In this document: positions 16,450 to 24,002 of the stretch, in pieces | Position numbering within the stretch: position 1 is the stretch's first letter | Layout of the letters: every line of letters begins with the position of its first letter | Assembly (NCBI GenBank): GCA_964515405.1 | Contig: CAZERD010000001.1 | Coordinates: forward strand, 1-64,000 | Direction of reading: 5' to 3' | DNA length: 64,000 nt | DNA from: CAZERD01 sp964515405 | GTDB taxonomy: Bacteria; Campylobacterota_A; Desulfurellia; Desulfurellales; CAZERD01 | The notes under the pieces: generated by a model | The model's input: only the letters and a program-made list of their open reading frames with translations | Databases searched by the model: none | What the model was told of the DNA's origin: nothing | Translations under genes and position numbers: made by a program

Positions 16450-17062
16450 TGGTCCTGCGGGATCTGGTAAGACTACTATATCGAGAATGCTTGCTGAAAG
16501 GGATGGTTTTGTGCGTATAGATACGGGAGCGGTGTACAGAAGTGTTGGGTATTTACTTGGTGAGCGCCCGATGAAGAAAGATCTTGATGAGCTCGGTCTT
16601 GAGATTGATTTGTCGTCTGGGTTTAGAGTGTTGCATCATGGGAAAGACATGGAACGGTATATAAGAAATGAGAAGGTCTCTTATCTTTCTTCTGTGGTTG
16701 GAAGAATACCCTGTGTTAGGGAATACGTAAACTCTCTGGTTAGGGGAGTGTTGGTGGGAAAAGGGCGTTATGTTATTGATGGAAGGGATGCTGGTAGTGT
16801 TATATTTCCAGAGGCGAATGTGAAGGTTTTTCTAACTGCTTCCGTTGAGATAAGAGCGATGAGGAGAGCAAGAGAGCTCGGGGTAAGCGTAACTCCCTCT
16901 CTGGTGGAATCTGTGAGGCAGAGAGATATAAGGGATATGACAAGGGAGATAGCTCCGCTAGTCAAGCCTGAGGGTGCAGTTGAGATAGATACCTCAGAGC
17001 TCACGCTGGATGAGGTATATAGGCGAGTGAAGAAGGTTATAGAGGGAGATAGATGGAGATAA
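16427..17062 (+). CDS. cmk: Cytidylate kinase
   Basis: CMP/dCMP kinase phosphorylates CMP with ATP in pyrimidine salvage and lipid precursor supply. The 211 residues are a little under the usual 220-230. The P-loop is GPAGSGKTT at about residues 9-17, RIDTGAVYR follows, and DGRDAGSVIFP contains the conserved acidic phosphate-binding region. The start overlaps the end of tyrA by 23 bases and its end overlaps ispH by ten. In many genomes aroA stands between tyrA and cmk; it is absent here. Confidence 0.93.
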   Translation: MSFIVTIDGPAGSGKTTISRMLAERDGFVRIDTGAVYRSVGYLLGERPMKKDLDELGLEIDLSSGFRVLHHGKDMERYIRNEKVSYLSSVVGRIPCVREYVNSLVRGVLVGKGRYVIDGRDAGSVIFPEANVKVFLTASVEIRAMRRARELGVSVTPSLVESVRQRDIRDMTREIAPLVKPEGAVEIDTSELTLDEVYRRVKKVIEGDRWR

Positions 17063-17883
17063 GGGTGGCCGATAATGCTGGTTTCTGTTACGGGGTAATG
17101 AGAGCTATAAAGATGGCAGATGCTGCGTTGAGGAAAGCGGGGAGGCTGTATTCTCTAGGCCCGATAATTCATAATCCTCAGGTGGTTAGTGAATATGAAA
17201 AGAAGGGTCTCAAGGTGGTTGATGATATCGGTGATGTAGATGGCCCTGTATTGATACGCTCTCATGGGGTTTCTCCTGACACATATAGGAGGATTCCAAG
17301 GGGCGTGGAATGCATAGATGCTACGTGCCCCTTTGTTAAGGAGGCTCAGGATTATGCGAGAAAGCTGCACGAGGAGGGATATTTTGTTGTTATTGTTGGG
17401 GACAAGGATCATCCTGAGGTTAGAGCTCATGTTGCCTATGCAGGGTATGAGGCTCTGGTCATTAATTCTCCTCGGGAGGCCGAACGTGTGGGAGAAGAGA
17501 GGGTCGGTGTTATTTCTCAAACTACCCAGTCAGTGGAAAGCTTTGTAGATGTGATCTCGGAGTTGGTTAAGAAGTGTAAAGAGTTGAGGGTATTCAATAC
17601 GATATGTGATGCTACTGAGAGGAGACAGGCTTCAGCACGGGAACTAGCGAAGGTTTCTGACGTTATGATAATAATAGGGGGGAGAAACTCTGCGAATACA
17701 AGGAGATTGTTTGAAATTTGTAGGGAGTATTGTCCTCGTTCCTATCATATAGAAACCAGTGAAGAAGTGGAGAGGGAGTGGTTTGCTGGAACCGATAGTG
17801 TTGGTATTACTGCTGGAGCAAGTACTCCTTCTCGCCTTATTGATGAGGTTGTGGAGAAGATAAATGGTTGGTTCAATAAGTGA
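17053..17883 (+). CDS. ispH: 4-hydroxy-3-methylbut-2-enyl diphosphate reductase IspH
   Basis: IspH is the last enzyme of the methylerythritol phosphate pathway, reducing HMBPP to IPP and DMAPP with a [4Fe-4S] cluster. The three cluster cysteines are present: C12 (AGFCYGV), C92 (DATCPFV) and C185 (NTICDAT). HPEV at about 120-123 carries the catalytic glutamate and RSHGVSP is intact. The length, 276 residues, is normal, with no fused ribosomal S1 domain as found in some anaerobes. It overlaps cmk by ten bases and the next gene by 20. Its product feeds the polyprenyl synthase at 57456-58409. Confidence 0.95.
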   Translation: MEIRVADNAGFCYGVMRAIKMADAALRKAGRLYSLGPIIHNPQVVSEYEKKGLKVVDDIGDVDGPVLIRSHGVSPDTYRRIPRGVECIDATCPFVKEAQDYARKLHEEGYFVVIVGDKDHPEVRAHVAYAGYEALVINSPREAERVGEERVGVISQTTQSVESFVDVISELVKKCKELRVFNTICDATERRQASARELAKVSDVMIIIGGRNSANTRRLFEICREYCPRSYHIETSEEVEREWFAGTDSVGITAGASTPSRLIDEVVEKINGWFNK

Positions 17884-18667
17884 ATGGATAAGACTGTTCA
17901 GAGATATAGGTGTAAAGATAAGCGATAGTATAAGGGGTATCGTTGGAACTGATAAAGCGAAGAGCAGGGTTGGGAGGAATAAGTTCGGAGATACTACTGT
18001 TTACATAGATACCGTTGCGGACGAGATAACAAAGTCTGTTCTTCTGTCTGTTGGTGGTTGTTCCGTGCTTACAGAGGAGTCAGGAAGTATTAAAGGAGAT
18101 TCGGAGTTTCCTCTCGTCATAGTGGATCCTATAGATGGTAGCTTGAATGCCAAAAGAGGCATCCCATACTATGCATTTTCTATAGCTGTTAGCTATGGTC
18201 CTTCCACTGACGACATTGTGGCTGGATACGTTATAGATTTGTCGTGTGGGAGAGAATTTTGGGCTGAGCGTGGAAAAGGTGCCTTTATGGATGGGATAAG
18301 GATCAGGAATAAAGGTAGAGATTTGAAGGTGGTAGTTGTGGAAGGGTTAAAAAGGGAAACAGATAGGGAGACGCTAAGTTCTGTTTTTTCTTCATTTTAC
18401 AGGGTTAGAGCCATGGGGTCTGTTGCACTGGACATGTGCTATCTCGCTGTGGGTGCCTTTGATGTGCTTGTTCATGCCCAACCCTCCCGTATTGTTGATT
18501 ATGCGGCCGGTAAGGTGATTCTTGAGGAGTCTGGTGGGGTTATGTGTTTTCCCGATGGGGGCGTGTTCAAGTGCGATATATCTATAGATAAGTTCAAACC
18601 TTTCTGGTGTGTAGGTAACTCAGAGATTGTGCCGAAGGCTGTCAGAATGCTGGAAGGTGTGTTGTGA
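17864..18667 (+). CDS. Inositol-monophosphatase-family phosphatase (FBPase class IV/IMPase-like)
   Basis: This metal-dependent sugar phosphatase, 267 residues, resembles the dual fructose-1,6-bisphosphatase/inositol monophosphatase type. The metal site is seen in VLTEESG and in D88-P-I-D-G-S, with the third ligand in RIVDYAAGK. The GIPYYAFSIAVSYG run after DPIDGS resembles archaeal-type FBPases. It could supply gluconeogenic FBPase activity, consistent with a POR-using anaerobe. Its start overlaps ispH by 20 bases and its end overlaps the metal-binding protein by four. Substrate is not certain. Confidence 0.85.
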   Translation: MVGSISEWIRLFRDIGVKISDSIRGIVGTDKAKSRVGRNKFGDTTVYIDTVADEITKSVLLSVGGCSVLTEESGSIKGDSEFPLVIVDPIDGSLNAKRGIPYYAFSIAVSYGPSTDDIVAGYVIDLSCGREFWAERGKGAFMDGIRIRNKGRDLKVVVVEGLKRETDRETLSSVFSSFYRVRAMGSVALDMCYLAVGAFDVLVHAQPSRIVDYAAGKVILEESGGVMCFPDGGVFKCDISIDKFKPFWCVGNSEIVPKAVRMLEGVL

Positions 18668-19530
18668 AGAGGATCATCAGATGGGTGTTGCTGCTGTTTA
18701 TAATTCCATCTGTTGTGTATAGTAAACCGGTGGTTGTTACAAGTACGTTTCTTCTGTCGTCCATTGTACGTTCCGTTACAGGTGATAGAGTGAGTGTTTT
18801 TTATATTATTCCACCTTCGGCTATGCCTCATGTGTTTTCGCCTACGCCCCAAGAATTGAAGGTGCTTGTCAAAGCGCGTTTGTTTGTAGGTATAGGCTAT
18901 GGATTTGAGTTTTGGTTGAGAAGTATTTCGGATATGCTTGTGGGTAAGAAAGTTTTGTTGTTGTCTTCCCTGTACAGGGACCCTATTAACCCTGTGAGTG
19001 CAGGAGGTATAACAAGGGCTAATCCCCATATATGGCTTGATATGGTGTTCATGGAAAAGAAGGGCATACCAGCTATAACAAGGGCATTATGTGGGATAGA
19101 TAGCGGGAATTGTCGTTTCTTTGAACTTAGGGAGAGAAAAATGTTAGTTAAATTGAGAAAGGTTATTGTGAGTTACAGGAGATTTTTCTCGCGTCTAAGG
19201 AACGAGTGTTTTGTAGAAGTTGATCCGGCTTTTTCCTATTATCTCAGGTCTTTTGGTGTCAAGCCCTGCGGTTCCCTCTTGGAGAAAGGTGGAGGAGAGC
19301 CCACACTCAGGGCTGTTGTTAGGCTTGAGAGGAATTGCGGGTGCAAAAGCGGCGTTGTTTTGTATGCATTTCATAGAGGTGTAGCTAAGACTGTTGGCAG
19401 TATGCTTCATTATGCTGTCGTATTCTTGAATCCGCTTGGGGATCCAGATACTCCTGGGCTTGACTCATATATTGGGTTGCTGGAGTACGACTTGGAGAAG
19501 CTTGAGAAGGCTATTCATGATAAGCCTTGA
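18664..19530 (+). CDS. Metal ABC transporter substrate-binding protein (ZnuA-like)
   Basis: This periplasmic cluster A-I binding protein would capture zinc or manganese. A signal peptide spans about residues 1-20 (RIIRWVLLLFIIPSVVYS). Two ligand positions are visible: H56 (AMPHVFSPTP) and H122 (NPHIWLDM). The third position, usually histidine in H-D-A-F-x-Y, reads V-D-P-A-F-S-Y, so an aspartate may replace it. The fourth ligand is probably the aspartate in DTPGLDSY. There is no long histidine-rich loop. Its GTG start overlaps the phosphatase by four bases. Zinc, manganese or iron are all possible. Confidence 0.85.
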   Translation: MKRIIRWVLLLFIIPSVVYSKPVVVTSTFLLSSIVRSVTGDRVSVFYIIPPSAMPHVFSPTPQELKVLVKARLFVGIGYGFEFWLRSISDMLVGKKVLLLSSLYRDPINPVSAGGITRANPHIWLDMVFMEKKGIPAITRALCGIDSGNCRFFELRERKMLVKLRKVIVSYRRFFSRLRNECFVEVDPAFSYYLRSFGVKPCGSLLEKGGGEPTLRAVVRLERNCGCKSGVVLYAFHRGVAKTVGSMLHYAVVFLNPLGDPDTPGLDSYIGLLEYDLEKLEKAIHDKP

Positions 19531-20290
19531 AAGTGTTACCGTCAAAGTCAATTCAAAGTACATACTGGATGATATAACTGTCACGGTTAAAGACGGGGAA
19601 TTTGTAGGGATACTTGGTCCCAACGGCGCTGGAAAGACGACCCTTTTGAAAGTGATACTTGGATTGGTTAGTCCTACGGAGGGCAGTGTTTCTATAGATG
19701 GTTTGCCACCTCAGGACTTTATCAGGAGGAAAGATAAGAAGGTATCTTACTTACCGCAACATTCAATAGTTAACTGGACGATGCCTTTGAGGGTTATAGA
19801 CGTGGTGCTTATTGAGAAACTGAAGCCTTTTTCTATTTTTAGGAAGCACAGCAGGAGCGATGTTGATAAAGCTATGTATTGGCTTGGTGTTTTCGGAGTG
19901 GATGATGTGGCTAATAAGTATATAAGAGAGCTCTCAGGTGGTCAGCAACAGAGAGTATCTATAGCCCGCTGTATGTTTTATGAGCCTTCTATACTGATTC
20001 TGGATGAGCCGAATACTGCTGTGGATGTCGTTTATAATGCGAAGTTGTACGAGACACTTTCATCTCTAAAAGAGAAGAAGGGTATGACTATTATTATGGC
20101 TACCCATGATATAGGAGCTGTGACTTACTATGTTGATAGGGTTATGTGCTTGAATGTCAAATTACACTGTCATGACTATGCCAAGAGGATAGATTATTCA
20201 ACACTTATAAGAGAGCTTTACGGTGATGAGATGGGGATTATAGTGCATAGGAACAGATGTGAAGGGTGCATATTCGGGAGAGGTAAATGA
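19517..20290 (+). CDS. Metal ABC transporter ATPase (ZnuC-like)
   Basis: This is the ATPase of the metal importer, 257 residues. Walker A is GPNGAGKTT, signature LSGGQQQRVSIARC, Walker B LILDEPNTAVD, and H-loop ATHDIGAVTYY. The reading frame stays open further upstream, but the ATG at 19517 is chosen because MISLESVTVKVNSKYILDD starts the normal ABC fold; the extra upstream residues come from overlap with the binding-protein gene. It overlaps that gene by 14 bases and the permease by four (ATGA). The tail ends with C-x2-C (RCEGC), not needed for the ABC fold. Confidence 0.92.
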   Translation: MISLESVTVKVNSKYILDDITVTVKDGEFVGILGPNGAGKTTLLKVILGLVSPTEGSVSIDGLPPQDFIRRKDKKVSYLPQHSIVNWTMPLRVIDVVLIEKLKPFSIFRKHSRSDVDKAMYWLGVFGVDDVANKYIRELSGGQQQRVSIARCMFYEPSILILDEPNTAVDVVYNAKLYETLSSLKEKKGMTIIMATHDIGAVTYYVDRVMCLNVKLHCHDYAKRIDYSTLIRELYGDEMGIIVHRNRCEGCIFGRGK

Positions 20291-21099
20291 TCTGGCTCAT
20301 TTTATCAAAAGCGCTTATAGTTGGTGTTACACTGTCTATCCTACTGAGTGTTATGAGTTATTTTGTCGTTATGAGGAAAATGACATTTGCGGGAGTTGGT
20401 GTTGCTCATTCCATATTTGGAGGGATAGCTATCAATTTTATACTTGGTATAGCATCCATATTTATTCCTGTTGGTTTTGCTGTGCTTGCTTCTCTTATTA
20501 TGGCCTTTATGTATAGGAAGGGTGGGCTTACAGAGGATAGTGCTATTGATATAATATTTGTATTTTCCATGGCTTTTGGTGTGTTTGTTCTCAGTCTTTC
20601 GTCAGGCTATTCGGCTAATCTTTTGGGGATTCTGTTTGGGAATATACTTTCCGTTACGTTCACGGATGTGTATCTGGCGGTGGCTATATTCGTTGTTGGT
20701 GTGTTTCTTGTCTCGTATTTTTTTTCTGACCTTCACCTTATTACCTACAACGAGGAGCTGGCTGCGGTTGCTGGGGTTAAGACGGAGTTTCTCTACTATA
20801 TATTTTGGGCTTTGCTCGGAGTGACTATAGTGTTATCTGTTAAGCTGATAGGGATAATCCTTGTGAATGCCTTTCTCGTTTTGCCCACCCTTGTGGGTTC
20901 TAATCTGTGCAGGGGGTATAAGTGTATAATAGGTTCTGGAGTTGTATCATCTGTACTGAGCATATGGGCGGGAACAGGCATATCTTACTTCTTCAACGTG
21001 CCCACAGGCTCCTCGATAGTGCTTGTATTAATAGGCCTGTGGGTTATAAGTGTGGGTTTTAGGTACTTCAAGAAGGTTGGTATCAGTGATTTACACTGA
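20287..21099 (+). CDS. Metal ABC transporter permease (ZnuB-like)
   Basis: This 270-residue inner-membrane permease of the ABC-3 family has about eight membrane spans. MRKMTFAGVGVAHSIFGG, GLTEDSAIDIIFVFSMAFG and the closing GSSIVLVLIGLW stretch are typical of ZnuB/MntB. It completes the binding protein-ATPase-permease set with overlaps at each junction, so it is the last gene of the thiC operon. It converges on trxB with a 17-base overlap of coding ends and no terminator. No Zur or other Fur-family gene is nearby. Confidence 0.92.
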   Translation: MIWLILSKALIVGVTLSILLSVMSYFVVMRKMTFAGVGVAHSIFGGIAINFILGIASIFIPVGFAVLASLIMAFMYRKGGLTEDSAIDIIFVFSMAFGVFVLSLSSGYSANLLGILFGNILSVTFTDVYLAVAIFVVGVFLVSYFFSDLHLITYNEELAAVAGVKTEFLYYIFWALLGVTIVLSVKLIGIILVNAFLVLPTLVGSNLCRGYKCIIGSGVVSSVLSIWAGTGISYFFNVPTGSSIVLVLIGLWVISVGFRYFKKVGISDLH

Positions 21100-22003
21100 G
21101 CTCTATAAACTTTTGAGCGCTATCGGCTGCTATGGCTCCATCTGAAGCTGCTGTTACTACTTGACGTAGGCTCTTTGTTCTTACGTCTCCGGCGGCGAAG
21201 ATACCTGGAATGTTTGTTTCCATTGACTCGTTGGTTTTTATATACCCGTTCTCGTCAAGGTCTATGAGATCGGATATGAAATCAGTGTTTGGTTTAAGTC
21301 CCACATACACAAAAACCCCGTCGACCTTGAGTTTGTTTTTGGTGCTGTTTTTCACGTTCTCCACGATTATGCCCTCAACGAGCTGAGAGCCGTATATTTC
21401 TCTTACAACACTGTTAAGTATGAATTCTATCTTGTCGTTTTTAAAGGCTCTGTCCTGAAGTATCTTCGTTGCTCTTAAGGCATCCCTTCTGTGGATCACG
21501 TAGACCCTCTTTGCAAGGTTTGTGAGGTAGAGCGCTTCACTTATAGCTGAGTCCCCACCTCCAACGACAGCTACTACCTTGTCTCTGAAGAAGTGGCCAT
21601 CACATGTGGCGCAGAATGAAACACCTTTTCCAAGAAAACTTTTTTCCCCAGGGCAGCCGATGGTTTGTGGACTTGCACCTGTGGCTATGATCACCGTGTG
21701 GGTTTTTATAGTAGCCCCTGAGTCCAAGAAGACCGTCTTCGTTTTATCACCATTTTCTATTTTGTTTACTCCCTCGTAGCTGAACTCAACGCTGAACTTC
21801 TCTGCCTGTTTGATCATCTTGTCCATGAGGTCCATTCCACTGATGGAGTCAAAGCCAGGGTAGTTTTCAACCTCATAGGAGTTGACAATCTGTCCTCCCA
21901 ATATCTGCTTCTCGCATATCTTAACCTTTAGTCCGCCTCTTGCAGCATATATTCCAGCAGTTACTCCCGCCGGTCCTCCGCCTGCTATTATAACGTCATA
22001 CAT
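21083..22003 (-). CDS. trxB: Thioredoxin reductase
   Basis: TrxB transfers electrons from NADPH through FAD and a redox disulfide to thioredoxin. The 306-residue protein has the FAD motif GGGPAGVTAGIYAARGG at the start, the redox pair C-A-T-C-D-G in the middle, the second Rossmann motif VVGGGDSAISEA and the FAD-contacting FAAGDVRTKSLRQV near the end. It sits two bases downstream of trxA, forming a redox pair from one promoter. An alternative electron donor such as ferredoxin is used in some anaerobes; the NADPH motif region (HRRDALRA) supports a pyridine nucleotide. Confidence 0.95.
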   Translation of the reverse strand: MYDVIIAGGGPAGVTAGIYAARGGLKVKICEKQILGGQIVNSYEVENYPGFDSISGMDLMDKMIKQAEKFSVEFSYEGVNKIENGDKTKTVFLDSGATIKTHTVIIATGASPQTIGCPGEKSFLGKGVSFCATCDGHFFRDKVVAVVGGGDSAISEALYLTNLAKRVYVIHRRDALRATKILQDRAFKNDKIEFILNSVVREIYGSQLVEGIIVENVKNSTKNKLKVDGVFVYVGLKPNTDFISDLIDLDENGYIKTNESMETNIPGIFAAGDVRTKSLRQVVTAASDGAIAADSAQKFIELSVNH

Positions 22004-22005
22004 GG

Positions 22006-22332
22006 TTAATCCAGAATTTGGTTGAGTTTTTGTATGAAGTACTCTTTTGGAACAGCCCCTATTATTTGGTCTACAACCTCCCCGTTTTTGAATATCATCA
22101 GCGTAGGTATACTCATTATTCCGTACCTTATAGCTATGTTTGGTTCTTCATCGGTGTTTAGCTTGCCTACTTTGAGCTTATCTTTGTACTCATCAGCTAT
22201 TTCTGCCACTATAGGGGCTACCATCCTGCACGGTCCGCACCATGGTGCCCAAAAGTCCACCAGAACGGGTTTTTCGGATTGGAGAACCTCTGTATCCCAA
22301 TTCTCTTCAGTAAAGGTTGCCTGTTCTGCCAT
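22006..22332 (-). CDS. trxA: Thioredoxin
   Basis: This small cytosolic redox protein of 108 residues has the active site W-C-G-P-C in [13 protein letters not shown] and the cis-proline segment [12 protein letters not shown]. It reduces protein disulfides for ribonucleotide reductase and other enzymes. The ATG has AAGGAGG five bases upstream (22338-22344) and its own promoter, 22364-22392. The neighbouring trxB recycles it. Confidence 0.96.
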   Translation of the reverse strand: MAEQATFTEENWDTEVLQSEKPVLVDFWAPWCGPCRMVAPIVAEIADEYKDKLKVGKLNTDEEPNIAIRYGIMSIPTLMIFKNGEVVDQIIGAVPKEYFIQKLNQILD

Positions 22333-22363
22333 TGAAACCTCCTTATATATGTTTCGTCAAGGA

Positions 22364-22392
22364 AATATAGGTTTATAACACCTTATTGTCAA
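22364..22392 (-). promoter_or_regulatory. Promoter of trxA-trxB
   Basis: On the minus strand TTGACA (22387-22392) and TATATT (22364-22369) are separated by 17 bases, a near-perfect housekeeping promoter. The leader is about 25 bases. Confidence 0.8.
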
Positions 22393-22410
22393 GGTTAACA
22401 AGTCATACAC

Positions 22411-22791
22411 CTAAAACTGTTCCAGGGTTATAGACTCAAATATGGAATCTATGTAGTCATGCACCTTTTTCCACATGTACCTGGCTTCGCATTTGTCGTA
22501 CAAGGTACATTTGTAGTCTCCATCAAGGCATGGAGCGAGCGTGAGATCTTTGTTGAAGACTCGCATTAGATCCAGAAGCGTGGTATCTCTTTTTGCTATT
22601 TTACAACCTCCACTTGGTCCTTTTTTACAGGATATTATTCCTGCTTTACCCAGGGTTGTGGCAAGGTGCTTGAGATAGCCTTCGGAGACGTTTATTCTTT
22701 TGGATATTTCAGCAAGTGTCATTGGTTCTTCATTTTCTCTTAACTCTATAAGCATTCTTATGGAATACCTTACGCTTGTTGGTAAAAGCAT
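22411..22791 (-). CDS. Rrf2-family transcriptional regulator with three-cysteine motif
   Basis: This 126-residue winged-helix regulator resembles IscR, NsrR and CymR. The N-terminal helix-turn-helix is seen in LAEISKRINVSEGYLKHLATTLG. Three cysteines at about 88, 95 and 101 (C-x6-C-x5-C) fit a [2Fe-2S] or [4Fe-4S] sensor; two others lie at about 55 and 63. I start at the ATG at 22791, which gives the usual M-x-L-x-x-x-x-RY start after AGGTGAG; a GTG two codons earlier is possible. It follows asd with no gap, so it is co-transcribed with it. No isc/suf genes are in the window, so targets are unknown. Confidence 0.88.
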   Translation of the reverse strand: MLLPTSVRYSIRMLIELRENEEPMTLAEISKRINVSEGYLKHLATTLGKAGIISCKKGPSGGCKIAKRDTTLLDLMRVFNKDLTLAPCLDGDYKCTLYDKCEARYMWKKVHDYIDSIFESITLEQF

Positions 22792-22797
22792 ACTCAC

Positions 22798-23823
22798 CTA
22801 CCTTATTAGGAGTTCTGCTATCTGGACGGCGTTTAATGCTGCACCTTTCCTCAGTTGGTCGCCAACAACCCAAAACGAAAGCCCATTTTCCATAGAGATA
22901 TCCCTCCTTATCCTTCCGACGTAGCATGTGTCGTTGCCTGCCACAAATAGGGGCATAGGGTATTTAAGATGTTCGGGTTCGTCCAATACTTCAACACCGG
23001 GGGCATTACTAATTAATTCCCTTGCAGTTTCCGGTTCTATAGGTTCTTCTGTTTCTATGGTTATTGCTTCAGAGTGTGCCGAGATTACTGGTACTCTGAC
23101 ACAGGTTGCAGTTACCTTTATCCTGTCATCGTGCAACATTTTTCTTGTTTCGTTAAACATTTTCATTTCTTCTTTTGTATACCCGTTATCTGTGAATACG
23201 TCAACGTGTGGTATTACGTTGAACAGCAGTTGGTAGGGGAACTGTTTTGTTATTATCTCTTTCCCGTTGACCCATGCTTTTGTTTGGTCCAGTAGTTCCT
23301 GCATGGCTTTGGCTCCTGCTCCGGAGGCTGCTTGGTAGCTTGCTACTATTACCCTTTTTACCCTTGAGTAGTCGTACAGCGGCTTGAGGGCTACTATCAT
23401 AACTATCGTTGTGCAATTGGGGTTTGCTATGATTCCTTGATGTTTGAATGCATCTTCGGGATTTACCTCCGGTACAACCAATGGAACATCTTTATCCATT
23501 CTAAATGCTGAGCTGTTGTCTACGACTACTGCTCCTGCCTTGGCAGCATGGGGAGCGAACTCACGACTCCTTGATGAGCCGGCGCTGAAGAAGGCTATAT
23601 CTATTCCCTTAAAGGAATCTGGTGTTAGCTCTTCTACCGTGTATTCTGTTTCCCTAAACAGCAACTTTTTGCCGACGGATCTCTTTGAGGCGAGGAGTTT
23701 GAGCTCACCGACCGGGAATTCTCTTTCTTCTAGGATTTTGAGAAAGGTTTGTCCAACAGCTCCTGTTGCTCCTGCAATAGCTACATTGTAGTTGTTTTTA
23801 CCTTTCAGGCTTTTCATCAACAT
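22798..23823 (-). CDS. asd: Aspartate-semialdehyde dehydrogenase
   Basis: Asd reduces aspartyl phosphate with NADPH, the branch to lysine, diaminopimelate, threonine and methionine. The 341 residues start with the NADP motif GATGAVGQTF; the nucleophile cysteine is in IIANPNCTTI, and later RVPVISAHSEA holds the conserved arginine and histidine. The ATG at 23823 is used; a second ATG lies two codons in. Its promoter is at 23851-23879. The Rrf2 regulator follows directly. Confidence 0.95.
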   Translation of the reverse strand: MLMKSLKGKNNYNVAIAGATGAVGQTFLKILEEREFPVGELKLLASKRSVGKKLLFRETEYTVEELTPDSFKGIDIAFFSAGSSRSREFAPHAAKAGAVVVDNSSAFRMDKDVPLVVPEVNPEDAFKHQGIIANPNCTTIVMIVALKPLYDYSRVKRVIVASYQAASGAGAKAMQELLDQTKAWVNGKEIITKQFPYQLLFNVIPHVDVFTDNGYTKEEMKMFNETRKMLHDDRIKVTATCVRVPVISAHSEAITIETEEPIEPETARELISNAPGVEVLDEPEHLKYPMPLFVAGNDTCYVGRIRRDISMENGLSFWVVGDQLRKGAALNAVQIAELLIR

Positions 23824-23850
23824 ACACCCCTTACAGATTCAAATATGGGA

Positions 23851-23879
23851 ATTCTAATATTTTAACTGTTGTATGTCAA
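23851..23879 (-). promoter_or_regulatory. Promoter of asd-rrf2
   Basis: TTGACA (23874-23879, minus) and TAGAAT (23851-23856) are separated by 17 bases. It is back to back with the plus-strand promoter at 23897-23925. Confidence 0.75.
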
Positions 23880-23896
23880 CAACACCTTCGTTCTTC

Positions 23897-23925
23897 TTGC
23901 CAACTTAAGGAAAATTATGTATAGT
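23897..23925 (+). promoter_or_regulatory. Promoter of the multi-PAS GGDEF/EAL gene
   Basis: TTGCCA (23897-23902) and TATAGT (23920-23925) are 17 bases apart, each five of six to consensus. The transcript leader to the ATG at 24003 would be about 70 bases. Confidence 0.65.
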
Positions 23926-24002
23926 ATTTTCGTTATGTTGCAGCGCACGTCTTGACTTTGCTTTGTTTTCAGCTCTGTTTTTCTCTATACAGGGGGTTTT
24001 TT

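Noticed and set aside
23952..24002. Upstream extension of the EAL protein (17 codons)
   Set aside because: The start would be TTG without a ribosome-binding site, whereas ATG 24003 has AGGGGG at a proper distance.
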